A program made the position numbers and the translations under genes. A stretch of DNA of 19,397 nucleotides from assembly GCA_039208045.1 (NCBI GenBank), contig JBCCRH010000059.1:1-19397 (forward strand). Direction: 5' to 3'. The number at the start of each line of letters is the position of its first letter. Within the stretch, counting starts at the first letter, position 1. Below the pieces are notes generated by a model. It saw only the letters and a program-made list of their open reading frames with translations. It did not search any database and was not told where the DNA came from. This DNA comes from JBCCRH01 sp039208045 (lineage in GTDB: Bacteria; Bacteroidota; Bacteroidia; Chitinophagales; Saprospiraceae). Positions 6,901-14,185 of the stretch are shown here, in pieces.

Positions 6901-7071
6901 ACGGTCTAGCGGGGCAATAGTGTCAACGGGCAAGAGCGGCTGATTCAGCCATTCCTGCCCGTTTTCGTTTTGGGACATAGGGCAGCCGCAACTAGCTGCA
7001 CGGCAGCTATTCATCAAAACAATAATCAAACCAAATACTACCAAACGGGCTAATTGCTTGCTACTGACCAT
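6892..7071 (-). CDS. probable small lipoprotein, 59 residues
   Basis: An ATG at 7069-7071 opens a 59-codon frame ending in TAA at 6892-6894. It begins MVSSKQLARLVVFGLIIVLM and runs into NSCRAASCGCP: a short basic n-region, a hydrophobic core (10-20) and Cys23 after Ser, as in many Bacteroidota lipoproteins, although Met and Asn at -3 and -2 are not ideal lipobox residues. A Cys-rich SCGCP follows, then a polar tail with GQEWL and a Pro-rich end. It overlaps the convergent rng gene by nine bases and is divergent from the glycosyltransferase at 7182. I do not recognise a family. Its coding sequence contains the rng terminator. Confidence rests on the signal-peptide pattern. Confidence 0.5.
   Translation of the reverse strand: MVSSKQLARLVVFGLIIVLMNSCRAASCGCPMSQNENGQEWLNQPLLPVDTIAPLDRLV
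6925..6971 (+). terminator. rho-independent terminator of rng
   Basis: AACGGGCA (6925-6932) and TGCCCGTT (6956-6963) form a perfect 8-bp stem, with an inner GGCTGA/TCAGCC stem nested in the loop, followed by TTTTCGTTTT. It begins 25 bases after the rng stop. On the other strand it lies within the probable small lipoprotein gene and lacks a following T-tract, so it should stop plus-strand transcription only. Confidence 0.8.
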
Positions 7072-7181
7072 GATAAGATGATTTTTGAAGTTCTTTTTAT
7101 AGTATAATCAACGAAGCTTCCAACAAAGTACAGTAATTTTATAAGCACTGGAAAACATCTCTTACACTTATCAATCAGAAA

Positions 7182-8270
7182 ATGAAAGCAAAACCAATTA
7201 CTGCTCTGGTAACCCCCTTAGACTGGGGCTTGGGTCATGCTACACGATGTATTCCAATTATTGATGCCCTGCTTGAGCGCAATGTGCGGGTGATCATTGG
7301 TAGTAGCAGTAGCCCTCTCCAACTGCTACAAAAAGAATATCCTAACCTGGAATTTATCCGCTTGCCCCGCTACGACATCAAGTATTACACGAAAGATATG
7401 ACACTCAATGTGTTGATCCAAACGCCTCATATTTTTCGAACTATTCGGAGGGAGTATCTTGCTGTTCAAAAAATAGTAAAAGACTACCAAGTAGATTTGA
7501 TTATTTCTGATAATCGTTTCGGCTGTTCTTCCAAGCTGGCCTATTCTATATTTATGTCGCACCAGCTCTATATCATCACGCCTATCAAGTGGATGGCCAA
7601 GCCTATTCTAAAACTTAATACCTACTACATTCGTGATTTTGATGTCTGTTGGGTACCTGATTATGGTGGAGCTAATAACCTAGCAGGTGTACTCTGTCAC
7701 CCAGCGTTGCCTAGTCCAAGTACGTATTTAGGTATTCTTTCTCGGATGAAATCCGAGCAGGTAGAAAGCAAATATGATGTGCTCTTTTTACTATCAGGGC
7801 CCGAGCCGCAGCGGACGCGCTTAGAGCAAATTTTGCTACAGCAAATACCTACCTTAGAGGGCAATATTCTACTAGTACAGGGCAAAACGGAGCGTTACGA
7901 AGAGCAGCAAATAGCGCCTAATGTTAAGATTGTATCCTATCTCACCTCGGAGGCCCTGAATGCCGTGATGAATGAAAGCAAAATAATTGTTTGCAGGTCT
8001 GGCTATAGTACGCTGATGGACTTGGTTAAACTGGGAAAACCAGCATTGTTAGTGCCAACACCCGGACAAACAGAACAAGAGTACCTAGCAAAACACCTCC
8101 AAGCGCAAGGTATATTCAATTATCAAGCGCAAAATGCCATTGATATTCAAAAAGGCTTAGCAGAAGCTCATCAATATAAAGGCCCCTCCGCACTGCCATT
8201 TGGCGCAGACCATCAGCTACTAGAGCAAGCCATCGACGCGGTATTGCAAAAAATAAGCACTAAGGTCTAG
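7182..8270 (+). CDS. MurG-like glycosyltransferase (GT-B fold, GT28-type C-terminus)
   Basis: Predicted UDP-sugar glycosyltransferase of 362 residues, peripheral at the membrane or cytoplasmic. The N-terminal Rossmann domain starts ITALVTPLDWGLGHATRCIPI with the Gly-rich WGLGHATR at 15-22, as in MurG-type enzymes. The C-terminal nucleotide-sugar site shows CRSGYSTLMDLVKLGKPAL (from Cys271) and PTPGQTEQE (292-300), where MurG has a similar GxGQ loop and conserved Glu. It is not MurG itself: the length and N-terminal motifs differ and no cell-wall cluster is near. Bacteroidota carry such proteins as uncharacterised glycosyltransferases. The stop overlaps the convergent secreted-protein gene by 11 bases. 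Acceptor unknown. Confidence 0.82.
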   Translation: MKAKPITALVTPLDWGLGHATRCIPIIDALLERNVRVIIGSSSSPLQLLQKEYPNLEFIRLPRYDIKYYTKDMTLNVLIQTPHIFRTIRREYLAVQKIVKDYQVDLIISDNRFGCSSKLAYSIFMSHQLYIITPIKWMAKPILKLNTYYIRDFDVCWVPDYGGANNLAGVLCHPALPSPSTYLGILSRMKSEQVESKYDVLFLLSGPEPQRTRLEQILLQQIPTLEGNILLVQGKTERYEEQQIAPNVKIVSYLTSEALNAVMNESKIIVCRSGYSTLMDLVKLGKPALLVPTPGQTEQEYLAKHLQAQGIFNYQAQNAIDIQKGLAEAHQYKGPSALPFGADHQLLEQAIDAVLQKISTKV

Positions 8271-9138
8271 GTATCTCCCCTACACTTTCGTGAAATCGGT
8301 AAAGCCTTGCATTCAGCTTCTTCACTCTAGCTAATATATTTTTGGCGAAAGCCTTAGAAGGGTAAAAAAGCTGGTCGATCAGATAGGTAACGGTATTTAA
8401 CTTGAGGTAGTAAGGAAAGGGTTTGTAGAGGTCTTTGCCTTCAGCATCCATAAAGACTAGTGCATCGAGTCGGCCTTCGCCCTGCAACTCTGCCTTTCCT
8501 AAGCGGAGCACAAAAAAGGGCTGCTCGCCTAAGCGGAGGTCAGGGTCTACTTTTTGGGCTTCCGCCAAAAATAGGCCTTCGCGCTCGCCAGCTAGCAACG
8601 GCTTCATACTGTAGTCGTACATGAAGAATACTTTCGTAAAATTGAATTCGTTCCTAAATGCTGCCATAATTGCGTTAGCCCTCTCATTAGACTCTTCTGT
8701 TGTTTCGGCTAGTTGGTTTTCTAAGCGCTCCCGAGCACTTTCACTTAGCGTCTCACTTTCCAATAGTTTTTGGGTGGCATATATTTTTCGGGCATCGCTG
8801 GGGATACGTACGACTAGGGTTCCTGCTTTTAGTTCATTGATTTGAACCCTTGCTAGTTCCCTGCGTTTCTCTTTCGCTGATAAGGAATCCTGCTCTTGCC
8901 CCAGCATAGGAGTGGCTGCTAGACTAAGTAACAGCCAAAGAATAAGTTCCGCATTTTGGCAAGGGGATTTTGCTCTAAGACAAGGCGAAAAACGCAGGCG
9001 ATGCCTTAGCATCGACGAGGCTTTTGAACGCAGTATTGGAGCAAAAGAGCAAGCCATAAATCGAGAAGTTATTTTTTGACTGTTACTAAATAGCAGGAAA
9101 AGACAAAAATACAGATAGGAAAAAGTAGTATTTAGCAT
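8260..9138 (-). CDS. conserved secreted protein of unknown function, N-terminus disturbed by a repeat
   Basis: The mature part (from about residue 81, QEQDSLSAKEKRRELARVQ) resembles a conserved Bacteroidota periplasmic protein: ELKAGTLVVRIPSDARKI, a coiled helix with many Glu/Arg, ANAIMAAFRNEFNFTKVFFMYDYS, and a C-terminal FPYYLKLNTVTYLIDQL. No enzyme motif is seen. The start is uncertain. From the ATG at 9138 the chain has two hydrophobic segments, MLNTTFSYLYFCLFLLFS (1-18) and LILWLLLSLAATPMLG (65-80). The region between is encoded by a fold-back repeat (residues about 15-75). An internal ATG at residue 43 would give one signal peptide with a long Arg-rich n-region. Another ATG (MRNLFF) just before the second segment is out of frame. 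The stop overlaps the upstream glycosyltransferase end by 11 bases. Confidence 0.7.
   Translation of the reverse strand: MLNTTFSYLYFCLFLLFSNSQKITSRFMACSFAPILRSKASSMLRHRLRFSPCLRAKSPCQNAELILWLLLSLAATPMLGQEQDSLSAKEKRRELARVQINELKAGTLVVRIPSDARKIYATQKLLESETLSESARERLENQLAETTEESNERANAIMAAFRNEFNFTKVFFMYDYSMKPLLAGEREGLFLAEAQKVDPDLRLGEQPFFVLRLGKAELQGEGRLDALVFMDAEGKDLYKPFPYYLKLNTVTYLIDQLFYPSKAFAKNILARVKKLNARLYRFHESVGEIPRP
8916..9096. repeat. 181-bp fold-back (long inverted repeat) element
   Basis: The two halves are imperfect reverse complements around a centre at about 9006. Outer arms share CTGCTA and AGTAACAG (8916-8934 against 9079-9096), then CAAA, AATAA, TTC, ATTT, TGGC and TTTTGCTC blocks. The core CGATGC-CTTA-GCATCG (8999-9014) is concentric with the whole. 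By eye more than 50 positions pair, with small gaps. It has no gene of its own and looks like a MITE-like or REP-like non-autonomous element. Target duplication is not evident. It lies inside the signal-peptide region of the minus-strand gene. Confidence 0.7.
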
Positions 9139-9182
9139 TGTGTTAATATTGCGTTAAGAATTATTAATAGCCTATTAAAGGG

Positions 9183-9211
9183 CAGATATAGTTTCAGTTG
9201 CTTGGGGTCAA
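9183..9211 (-). promoter_or_regulatory. weak candidate promoter for the secreted protein gene
   Basis: On the minus strand CTTGA (TTG at 9209-9211) is followed, 18 bases after the TTG, by TATATCTG (9183-9190), seven of eight matches to TAnnTTTG. It lies about 45 bases before the ATG at 9138. The divergent moxR promoter must lie in the same 140-base gap, but I cannot assign it. Confidence 0.3.
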
Positions 9212-9278
9212 GTTGGAAAAAAATTAGCAAATTTGTTGCCTTATTTCGAACATCATTTGTTCTTCAAACCTACCAATT

Positions 9279-10274
9279 ATGCATTCAGTTGATATTGAAG
9301 CGCTAAATCAGCAAATATATGCCGATAGTGCGTTTGTGGAAAAGCTCAATGAGGAGACCGCTAAAGTCATCGTCGGTCAGCATCACATGATCGAACGCCT
9401 CATGCTTGGGCTACTGACCAAGGGCCATGTGCTATTGGAAGGGCTACCCGGCTTGGCTAAAACCTTGGCCATTAAAACGCTCTCTACCGCCATCGATGCG
9501 AAATTTAGTCGCATCCAGTTTACGCCAGATTTATTGCCTGCTGATATCATCGGTACGATGATTTACAATCCAAGCAAGAATGAGTTTACGGTACGCCAGG
9601 GCCCGATCTTCGCTAACTTCGTGCTAGCGGACGAGATCAATCGAGCACCGGCTAAGGTACAAAGTGCTTTGCTGGAAGCGATGCAAGAGCGACAGGTAAC
9701 GATTGGTAATGAAACCTTCAAGCTGCAAGAGCCATTTTTGGTACTGGCTACCCAAAACCCCATCGAGCAAGAAGGAACCTATCCCTTACCAGAAGCACAA
9801 GTAGATCGCTTTATGCTAAAGGTGACTATTGACTACCCTAGCAAGACTGATGAGCAGGAGATTATTCGCCGGAATTTGGCTATCGGAGGCTTCCCGAAAA
9901 TTGAGCAAGTCGTCCATCCTGACGCCATTATCAAAGCGCGGCAATCGGTGCGTAGGGTGTATATGGATGAAAAAATTGAGCGCTATATCCTAGATATTGT
10001 ATTTGCTACGCGCCAACCCGCAGAGTATGGCCTAGGGAATATGCAGCCACTTATCAATTATGGAGGCTCTCCTCGTGCGAGTATCAATTTGGCATTAGCC
10101 TCTAAGGCACTGGCCTTTTTGCAGCGCCGTGGCTTCGTGATTCCAGAGGATGTACGTAATGTATGTAAAGATGTCATGCGCCACAGAATTGGCTTAACCT
10201 ACGAGGCAGAAGCCGAAAATATTACTCAAGAAGATATTATAAATCGCATACTAGATAAGGTAGAAGTACCTTGA
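9279..10274 (+). CDS. MoxR family AAA+ ATPase
   Basis: AAA+ ATPase thought to remodel or load metal cofactors into VWA-domain partners encoded next to it; cytoplasmic ring former. At 331 residues it has family length. Walker A is GLPGLAKT at 55-62 (Lys61, Thr62), Walker B VLADEI with Asp118 and Glu119, sensor 1 ATQNP with Asn160, and EAQVDRF with the Arg finger region at 177. The stretch FTPDLLPADIIGTMIY (81-96) is the MoxR signature after Walker A. The C-terminal lid includes GGSPRASINL. It is the first gene of the Bat operon, 21 bases before the DUF58 gene, and divergent from the secreted protein gene. No defect seen. Confidence 0.97.
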   Translation: MHSVDIEALNQQIYADSAFVEKLNEETAKVIVGQHHMIERLMLGLLTKGHVLLEGLPGLAKTLAIKTLSTAIDAKFSRIQFTPDLLPADIIGTMIYNPSKNEFTVRQGPIFANFVLADEINRAPAKVQSALLEAMQERQVTIGNETFKLQEPFLVLATQNPIEQEGTYPLPEAQVDRFMLKVTIDYPSKTDEQEIIRRNLAIGGFPKIEQVVHPDAIIKARQSVRRVYMDEKIERYILDIVFATRQPAEYGLGNMQPLINYGGSPRASINLALASKALAFLQRRGFVIPEDVRNVCKDVMRHRIGLTYEAEAENITQEDIINRILDKVEVP

Positions 10275-10295
10275 TAAGACAGCAACAGCGTAGAG

Positions 10296-11165
10296 ATGGA
10301 AACGAGCGAACTGCTAAAAAAAGTCCGAAAAATTGAGATCAAGACCAAGGGTCTGAGTAAGCATATCTTTTCTGGAGAGTACCAGAGTGCTTTTAAGGGG
10401 CGCGGTATGTCCTTCAGTGAGGTGCGCGAATACCAATATGGGGATGATGTGCGGAATATCGATTGGAATGTGACGGCTCGTACGGGCGATCCGCATGTGA
10501 AAGTATTTGAAGAAGAGCGAGAGCTGACCGTTATGCTCTTAGTCGACCTAAGTCAATCCTCCTATTTCGGTACAACCGATCAGTATAAAAAGGAGATCAT
10601 CACAGAGATCTGTGCGGTACTTGCCTTCTCCGCCATCACGAATAACGACAAAGTGGGGGTGCTCTTCTTTTCCGATCAGGTCGAAAAATTTATTCCACCC
10701 AAAAAGGGAAAGCAACACATCCTGCGTATTATCCGCGAGCTGCTTGACTTTGAGCCCAAGCAAAAGGGTACTAACTTAGGGATCACCCTAGAATATTTCA
10801 ATAATGTGATCAAAAAGCGGAGCATCTGCTTTATTATTTCCGACTTTATGACCAAGGGCTATGAAGACCCTCTGCGCATAGCTGCCCGCCGCCATGATAT
10901 TGTGGGGATCAACTTGTTTGATCCTAAGGAGGCGGAGCTACCCAAGGTGGGTTTGATGCGAGTAGTGGATGTAGAAACGGGGCAGCTGGTCTGGATTGAC
11001 TCTAGCTCCAAGCGCGTCCGAAAACAGTACGCTTCCTGGTTTGAGCAGCATCAAAGCTATTACCGATCGGTTTTTTTGCGCAGTGGGTCGGATACCGTCA
11101 GTATTCGTACGGATGAGCCTTATGTGAATGCTTTATTGAAATTTTTTAAAAAACGAGCTTCTTGA
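10296..11165 (+). CDS. DUF58 domain protein of the Bat operon
   Basis: Cytoplasmic partner usually found directly after moxR, 289 residues. The DUF58 signature is GRGMSFSEVREYQYGDDVRNIDWN (positions 35-58) followed by VTARTGDPHVKVFEEERE. A VWA-like half follows, with DLSQSS at 84-89 (Asp84, Ser86, Ser88) resembling a metal-binding motif, and IISDFM further on supplying an Asp. No membrane segment is present. Its TGA stop overlaps the next ATG by one base (TGATG), a classic translational coupling. Function within the complex is unproven; coexpression with MoxR and BatA/B is the main clue. Confidence 0.94.
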   Translation: METSELLKKVRKIEIKTKGLSKHIFSGEYQSAFKGRGMSFSEVREYQYGDDVRNIDWNVTARTGDPHVKVFEEERELTVMLLVDLSQSSYFGTTDQYKKEIITEICAVLAFSAITNNDKVGVLFFSDQVEKFIPPKKGKQHILRIIRELLDFEPKQKGTNLGITLEYFNNVIKKRSICFIISDFMTKGYEDPLRIAARRHDIVGINLFDPKEAELPKVGLMRVVDVETGQLVWIDSSSKRVRKQYASWFEQHQSYYRSVFLRSGSDTVSIRTDEPYVNALLKFFKKRAS

Positions 11166-12127
11166 TGAAAAATAAACTACTGGCGTTGTGCATTTTTCTG
11201 GGGCTGTTTGGTAATGAGCTTTCCGCACAGGTAACGGTGGCGGCAGAGCTGAGTGGTAGCCAGATCATGATTGGTGACCAGGTGGAGCTTCGCCTAGATA
11301 TTCAGGCAGATAATGGGCTAATTATTAGTGAGGTGGATATTAGTCCACTGATGGATGTAAAAGAAATAGAAGTGATTAACCCAGGGAAGTTGGATACGGT
11401 GAAACTTCAAGATCCTATGCGTTTACAGCAGCGTATTATCCTTACTTCTTTTGATTCGGGCTACTATCTGGTACCCCCACTTTTTGTGAATTACACGATT
11501 GGTGGGCAGGTACGTAGAGCGCAAACCAATCAGTTGGGCCTGGCAGTAAACCCGTTCCCACTGCAAGGGGAGGGAATAGAAATTGCGCCTATCAAGCCCA
11601 TTTTTGAGGAGCGACTTTCCCTGGAAGATGTTTGGTTGTATTTCCTTATTGGGATACTGCTCATCGGTGGAGGGATTGCCTTTTACCTTTGGCGAAAGCG
11701 AAAAGAGGAGGAGCCAGCTGTGCAATGGGTACGCAAGAAGGCACCGCACGAATTGGCGATGGAGCGGCTAAAAACGCTGGAAGAGGCGAAGCTGTGGCAA
11801 AAAGGTGAGGTAAAAGCCTATCATAGCCAGCTGACTTATGCGTTGCGGGAGTATTTGGAAAATCGCTTTTCGCTAAATGCACTGGAGGCGACAACCTATG
11901 AGATCATGCGAGAATTCAAAAAGTTAGAAGTGGAAAAAAGCTGGCACGATCAAATTCAGCAGTTATTACAAACGGCAGATATGGTCAAATTTGCGAAAGC
12001 AGAACCACCAGTGGAGACGCATGCAAAAGCCTTTGAGTTAGCTACACAATTTGTAAAAGACACAAAGATAGAAGTAGAGGAAGAGGAGCGAGAAATGGTG
12101 GAGTCCAGTGGAAAAGAAACGAACTAA
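11165..12127 (+). CDS. Bat operon membrane protein with BatD-like N-terminal domain
   Basis: Protein of 320 residues starting at the ATG (11165) that overlaps the DUF58 stop; a TTG one codon earlier is less likely. It has a signal peptide (about 1-22, ending LSAQ), a periplasmic beta-rich domain (VTVAAELSGSQIMIGDQVELRLDIQ and on) that resembles the repeats of BatD, one transmembrane helix at 157-176, and a charged cytoplasmic tail rich in Lys and Glu. The tail motif KAYHSQLTYALREYLENRFSLNALEATTYEIM is like the C-terminal region of BatD and of DUF4381-type proteins. So it is topologically a small BatD. It would bridge the periplasmic parts of the complex to cytoplasmic MoxR or DUF58. Not a named Bat subunit as far as I recall. 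Confidence 0.85.
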   Translation: MKNKLLALCIFLGLFGNELSAQVTVAAELSGSQIMIGDQVELRLDIQADNGLIISEVDISPLMDVKEIEVINPGKLDTVKLQDPMRLQQRIILTSFDSGYYLVPPLFVNYTIGGQVRRAQTNQLGLAVNPFPLQGEGIEIAPIKPIFEERLSLEDVWLYFLIGILLIGGGIAFYLWRKRKEEEPAVQWVRKKAPHELAMERLKTLEEAKLWQKGEVKAYHSQLTYALREYLENRFSLNALEATTYEIMREFKKLEVEKSWHDQIQQLLQTADMVKFAKAEPPVETHAKAFELATQFVKDTKIEVEEEEREMVESSGKETN

Positions 12128-12133
12128 TAGCAA

Positions 12134-13129
12134 ATGGGAAATCTAAGCTTTGCGAATCCAGAACTTTTATGGCTGTTGCTACTGCTACCTCTCTTGGGAT
12201 GGTGGTTCTACCAGCAGCGGGAGTCGTATTTCCCCGTACTACGGATGTCAAGCACAGAGTCGGTACAGCAGTTGGTATCGTGGCGAGGAAGGCTGAGGCC
12301 GTTGCTGTGGGTGCTGCGAGCTTTTGCACTGGCAGCGCTAATCATTGCCATTGCGCGGCCGAGAGAAGCGCTGAAAGAAGAGAAGATAAAAGCAGAGGGG
12401 ATTGATATTGTACTGGCGATGGACTTATCGAGTAGCATGCTGGCCCGCGATTTTCCGCCAGATCGTCTGGAGGTGAGTAAAAAAGTGGCGGCGCGATTTA
12501 TTGATCGGAGGCCTTATGATCGGATTGGGCTAGTTGCTTTTGCAGGAGAGTCGTACACCCAATGTCCACTCACGACGGATCATGAGGTGCTCAAGACCTT
12601 TCTGGCCGGTTTGCAATGTGGGGTATTAGAAGATGGAACCGCTATTGGGATGGGCTTGGCTTCAGCAGTAAATCGTTTGGAGCAAAGTGATGCGAAAAGT
12701 AAGGTGGTGATCTTGCTGACAGATGGGGTGAATAATTCAGGTTATATTAAGCCCATTACGGCGGCGCAGATGGCTAAAGTATTGGAGATAAAAGCTTATA
12801 CTATTGGGGTGGGTAGTACGGGGGAGGCGCGGACGCCGGTGAGCCGCCAAAGTGATGGGCGCTACCGCTTCGGCTTGGCGCGGGTAGAGATTGATGAGGC
12901 ACTTTTGCGAGAAATCGCACAAATGACTGGGGGGAAATATTTCCGAGCTACTTCAGCGGAAGGTCTGGAAGCGATTTATCAAGAAATTGATCAACTAGAA
13001 AAGACAGAAATAGAGGTGACAACGGTGTTGAATTATAGTGAAGAATTTCACCGCTTTGCCTTGGCAGGCCTGATTTTGTTGTTGTTAGAATTATTATTGC
13101 GATATACGATACTTAGAGCTATTCCATAA
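12134..13129 (+). CDS. batA: BatA, VWA-domain inner-membrane protein
   Basis: Inner-membrane protein with a von Willebrand factor A domain, part of the Bacteroides aerotolerance (Bat) system. Of 331 residues, helices at about 11-26 and 57-74 precede the VWA domain and a third near 308-326 closes it. The metal-ion site is complete: DLSSS with Asp97, Ser99 and Ser101, Thr169 in EDGTAIG, and Asp197 in LLTDGVNNSG. The phrase FAGESYTQCPLTTD is typical for BatA. Its ATG follows the previous stop by six bases. It pairs with BatB two bases downstream, presumably as a heteromeric membrane platform. Sequence intact. Confidence 0.95.
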   Translation: MGNLSFANPELLWLLLLLPLLGWWFYQQRESYFPVLRMSSTESVQQLVSWRGRLRPLLWVLRAFALAALIIAIARPREALKEEKIKAEGIDIVLAMDLSSSMLARDFPPDRLEVSKKVAARFIDRRPYDRIGLVAFAGESYTQCPLTTDHEVLKTFLAGLQCGVLEDGTAIGMGLASAVNRLEQSDAKSKVVILLTDGVNNSGYIKPITAAQMAKVLEIKAYTIGVGSTGEARTPVSRQSDGRYRFGLARVEIDEALLREIAQMTGGKYFRATSAEGLEAIYQEIDQLEKTEIEVTTVLNYSEEFHRFALAGLILLLLELLLRYTILRAIP

Positions 13130-13131
13130 TT

Positions 13132-14175
13132 ATGTTAGAAGATATTTTCAGATTTGAACGGCCCGAGCATTTGTATGCCTTATTAGCCCTTCCTGTGCTG
13201 ATACTGCTCTTTTGGCGTATGTGGGTATTGCGTAAGCGGGCCATTCAGCGCTTTGCGACTAGCAGGATGCAAGCACTGATTATGCCGCAACTGTCGCGAT
13301 ACAAGCACCTGACGAAATTCTTATTACTGGCGGGTGCCCTGATTTTCCTGATCGTTGGCTGGGCCAATCCGCAGATGGGAACGCGCGAGGCTACCGTAGA
13401 GGAGCAGGTGGTGGAGGTTATGCTGGCGTTGGATGTATCCAAAAGCATGCTGGCACAAGATGTGGTGCCCAGTCGCCTGGAACGCTCCAAACGATTGCTA
13501 AGCAACCTGATCGATCAGTTGGAAGGGAAGCAGGTTGGTTTTGTACTTTTTGCAGGAAATGCTGATTTGCAAGTGCCGCTGACGCGAGATTACAATGCCC
13601 TGCGCAATCAGATTAAAACCGCCAATCCAAAAAATATCTACCACCAAGGCACCGCTATCAGCGATGCCATAGATGTAGCCGTTATTTCTTTTGATCAAGA
13701 AACGGCAAACAATAAAGCCTTGATCCTCATTACAGATGGAGAAAACCATGAGGAAATAGCTGTTTCGGCTGCTGCCAATGCCAAAGATGCGGGGATTCAG
13801 GTATTCACCATTGGGGTGGGCAGTGAAGAAGGGAGCTTTATACCGGATGTAGTGCGTGGACGGACGGATTACGTGCGTGATCGAACGGGTAATCCGGTGC
13901 GATCAAAAATGAACGAAGCTTTGTTGAGAGAGATAGCAGATGCTGGAAATGGGGAATATTACAATTTGTTGGGTGCGGAGGATGATTTGGTAGCTGCTTT
14001 ACAATCTAAGGTGAATGCCATTGAAAAGGGAGAGACAAAAAAGCGTGTTTTTGAAGAATACAATAGCTATTTCCAGCTGCTCCTCGGCCTTGCCCTCTTG
14101 CTACTGATGATTGAATTTATGCTATCATATCGCAGAAATAAGTACTTAGCACAGCGAGATTTGTTTAATATCTAA
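13132..14175 (+). CDS. batB: BatB, VWA-domain inner-membrane protein
   Basis: Second VWA membrane protein of the Bat operon, 347 residues, paralogous to BatA. N-terminal helices lie at about 15-31 and 63-79, then the VWA domain, then a C-terminal helix near 309-328 followed by a short basic tail. The metal site is DVSKS with Asp101, Ser103 and Ser105, Thr174 in HQGTAIS, and Asp202 in LITDGENHEE. FAGNADLQVPLTRDYNA is the BatB version of the BatA phrase. It begins two bases after batA and ends ten bases before batC, so the operon is tightly packed. Confidence 0.95.
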   Translation: MLEDIFRFERPEHLYALLALPVLILLFWRMWVLRKRAIQRFATSRMQALIMPQLSRYKHLTKFLLLAGALIFLIVGWANPQMGTREATVEEQVVEVMLALDVSKSMLAQDVVPSRLERSKRLLSNLIDQLEGKQVGFVLFAGNADLQVPLTRDYNALRNQIKTANPKNIYHQGTAISDAIDVAVISFDQETANNKALILITDGENHEEIAVSAAANAKDAGIQVFTIGVGSEEGSFIPDVVRGRTDYVRDRTGNPVRSKMNEALLREIADAGNGEYYNLLGAEDDLVAALQSKVNAIEKGETKKRVFEEYNSYFQLLLGLALLLLMIEFMLSYRRNKYLAQRDLFNI

Positions 14176-14185
14176 TTTTTAGGAA

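Noticed and set aside
7100..7150. TACTTTG and TAATTTTA as promoter boxes around the divergent pair at 7071/7182
   Set aside because: The first lacks one base of TAnnTTTG; the second mismatches the final G and has no -33 partner at proper distance.
8916..8954. ATG giving MRNLFFGCYLV as start of the secreted protein
   Set aside because: It is in a different frame and meets TAG after 11 codons; kept only as a hint of a possible one-base change.
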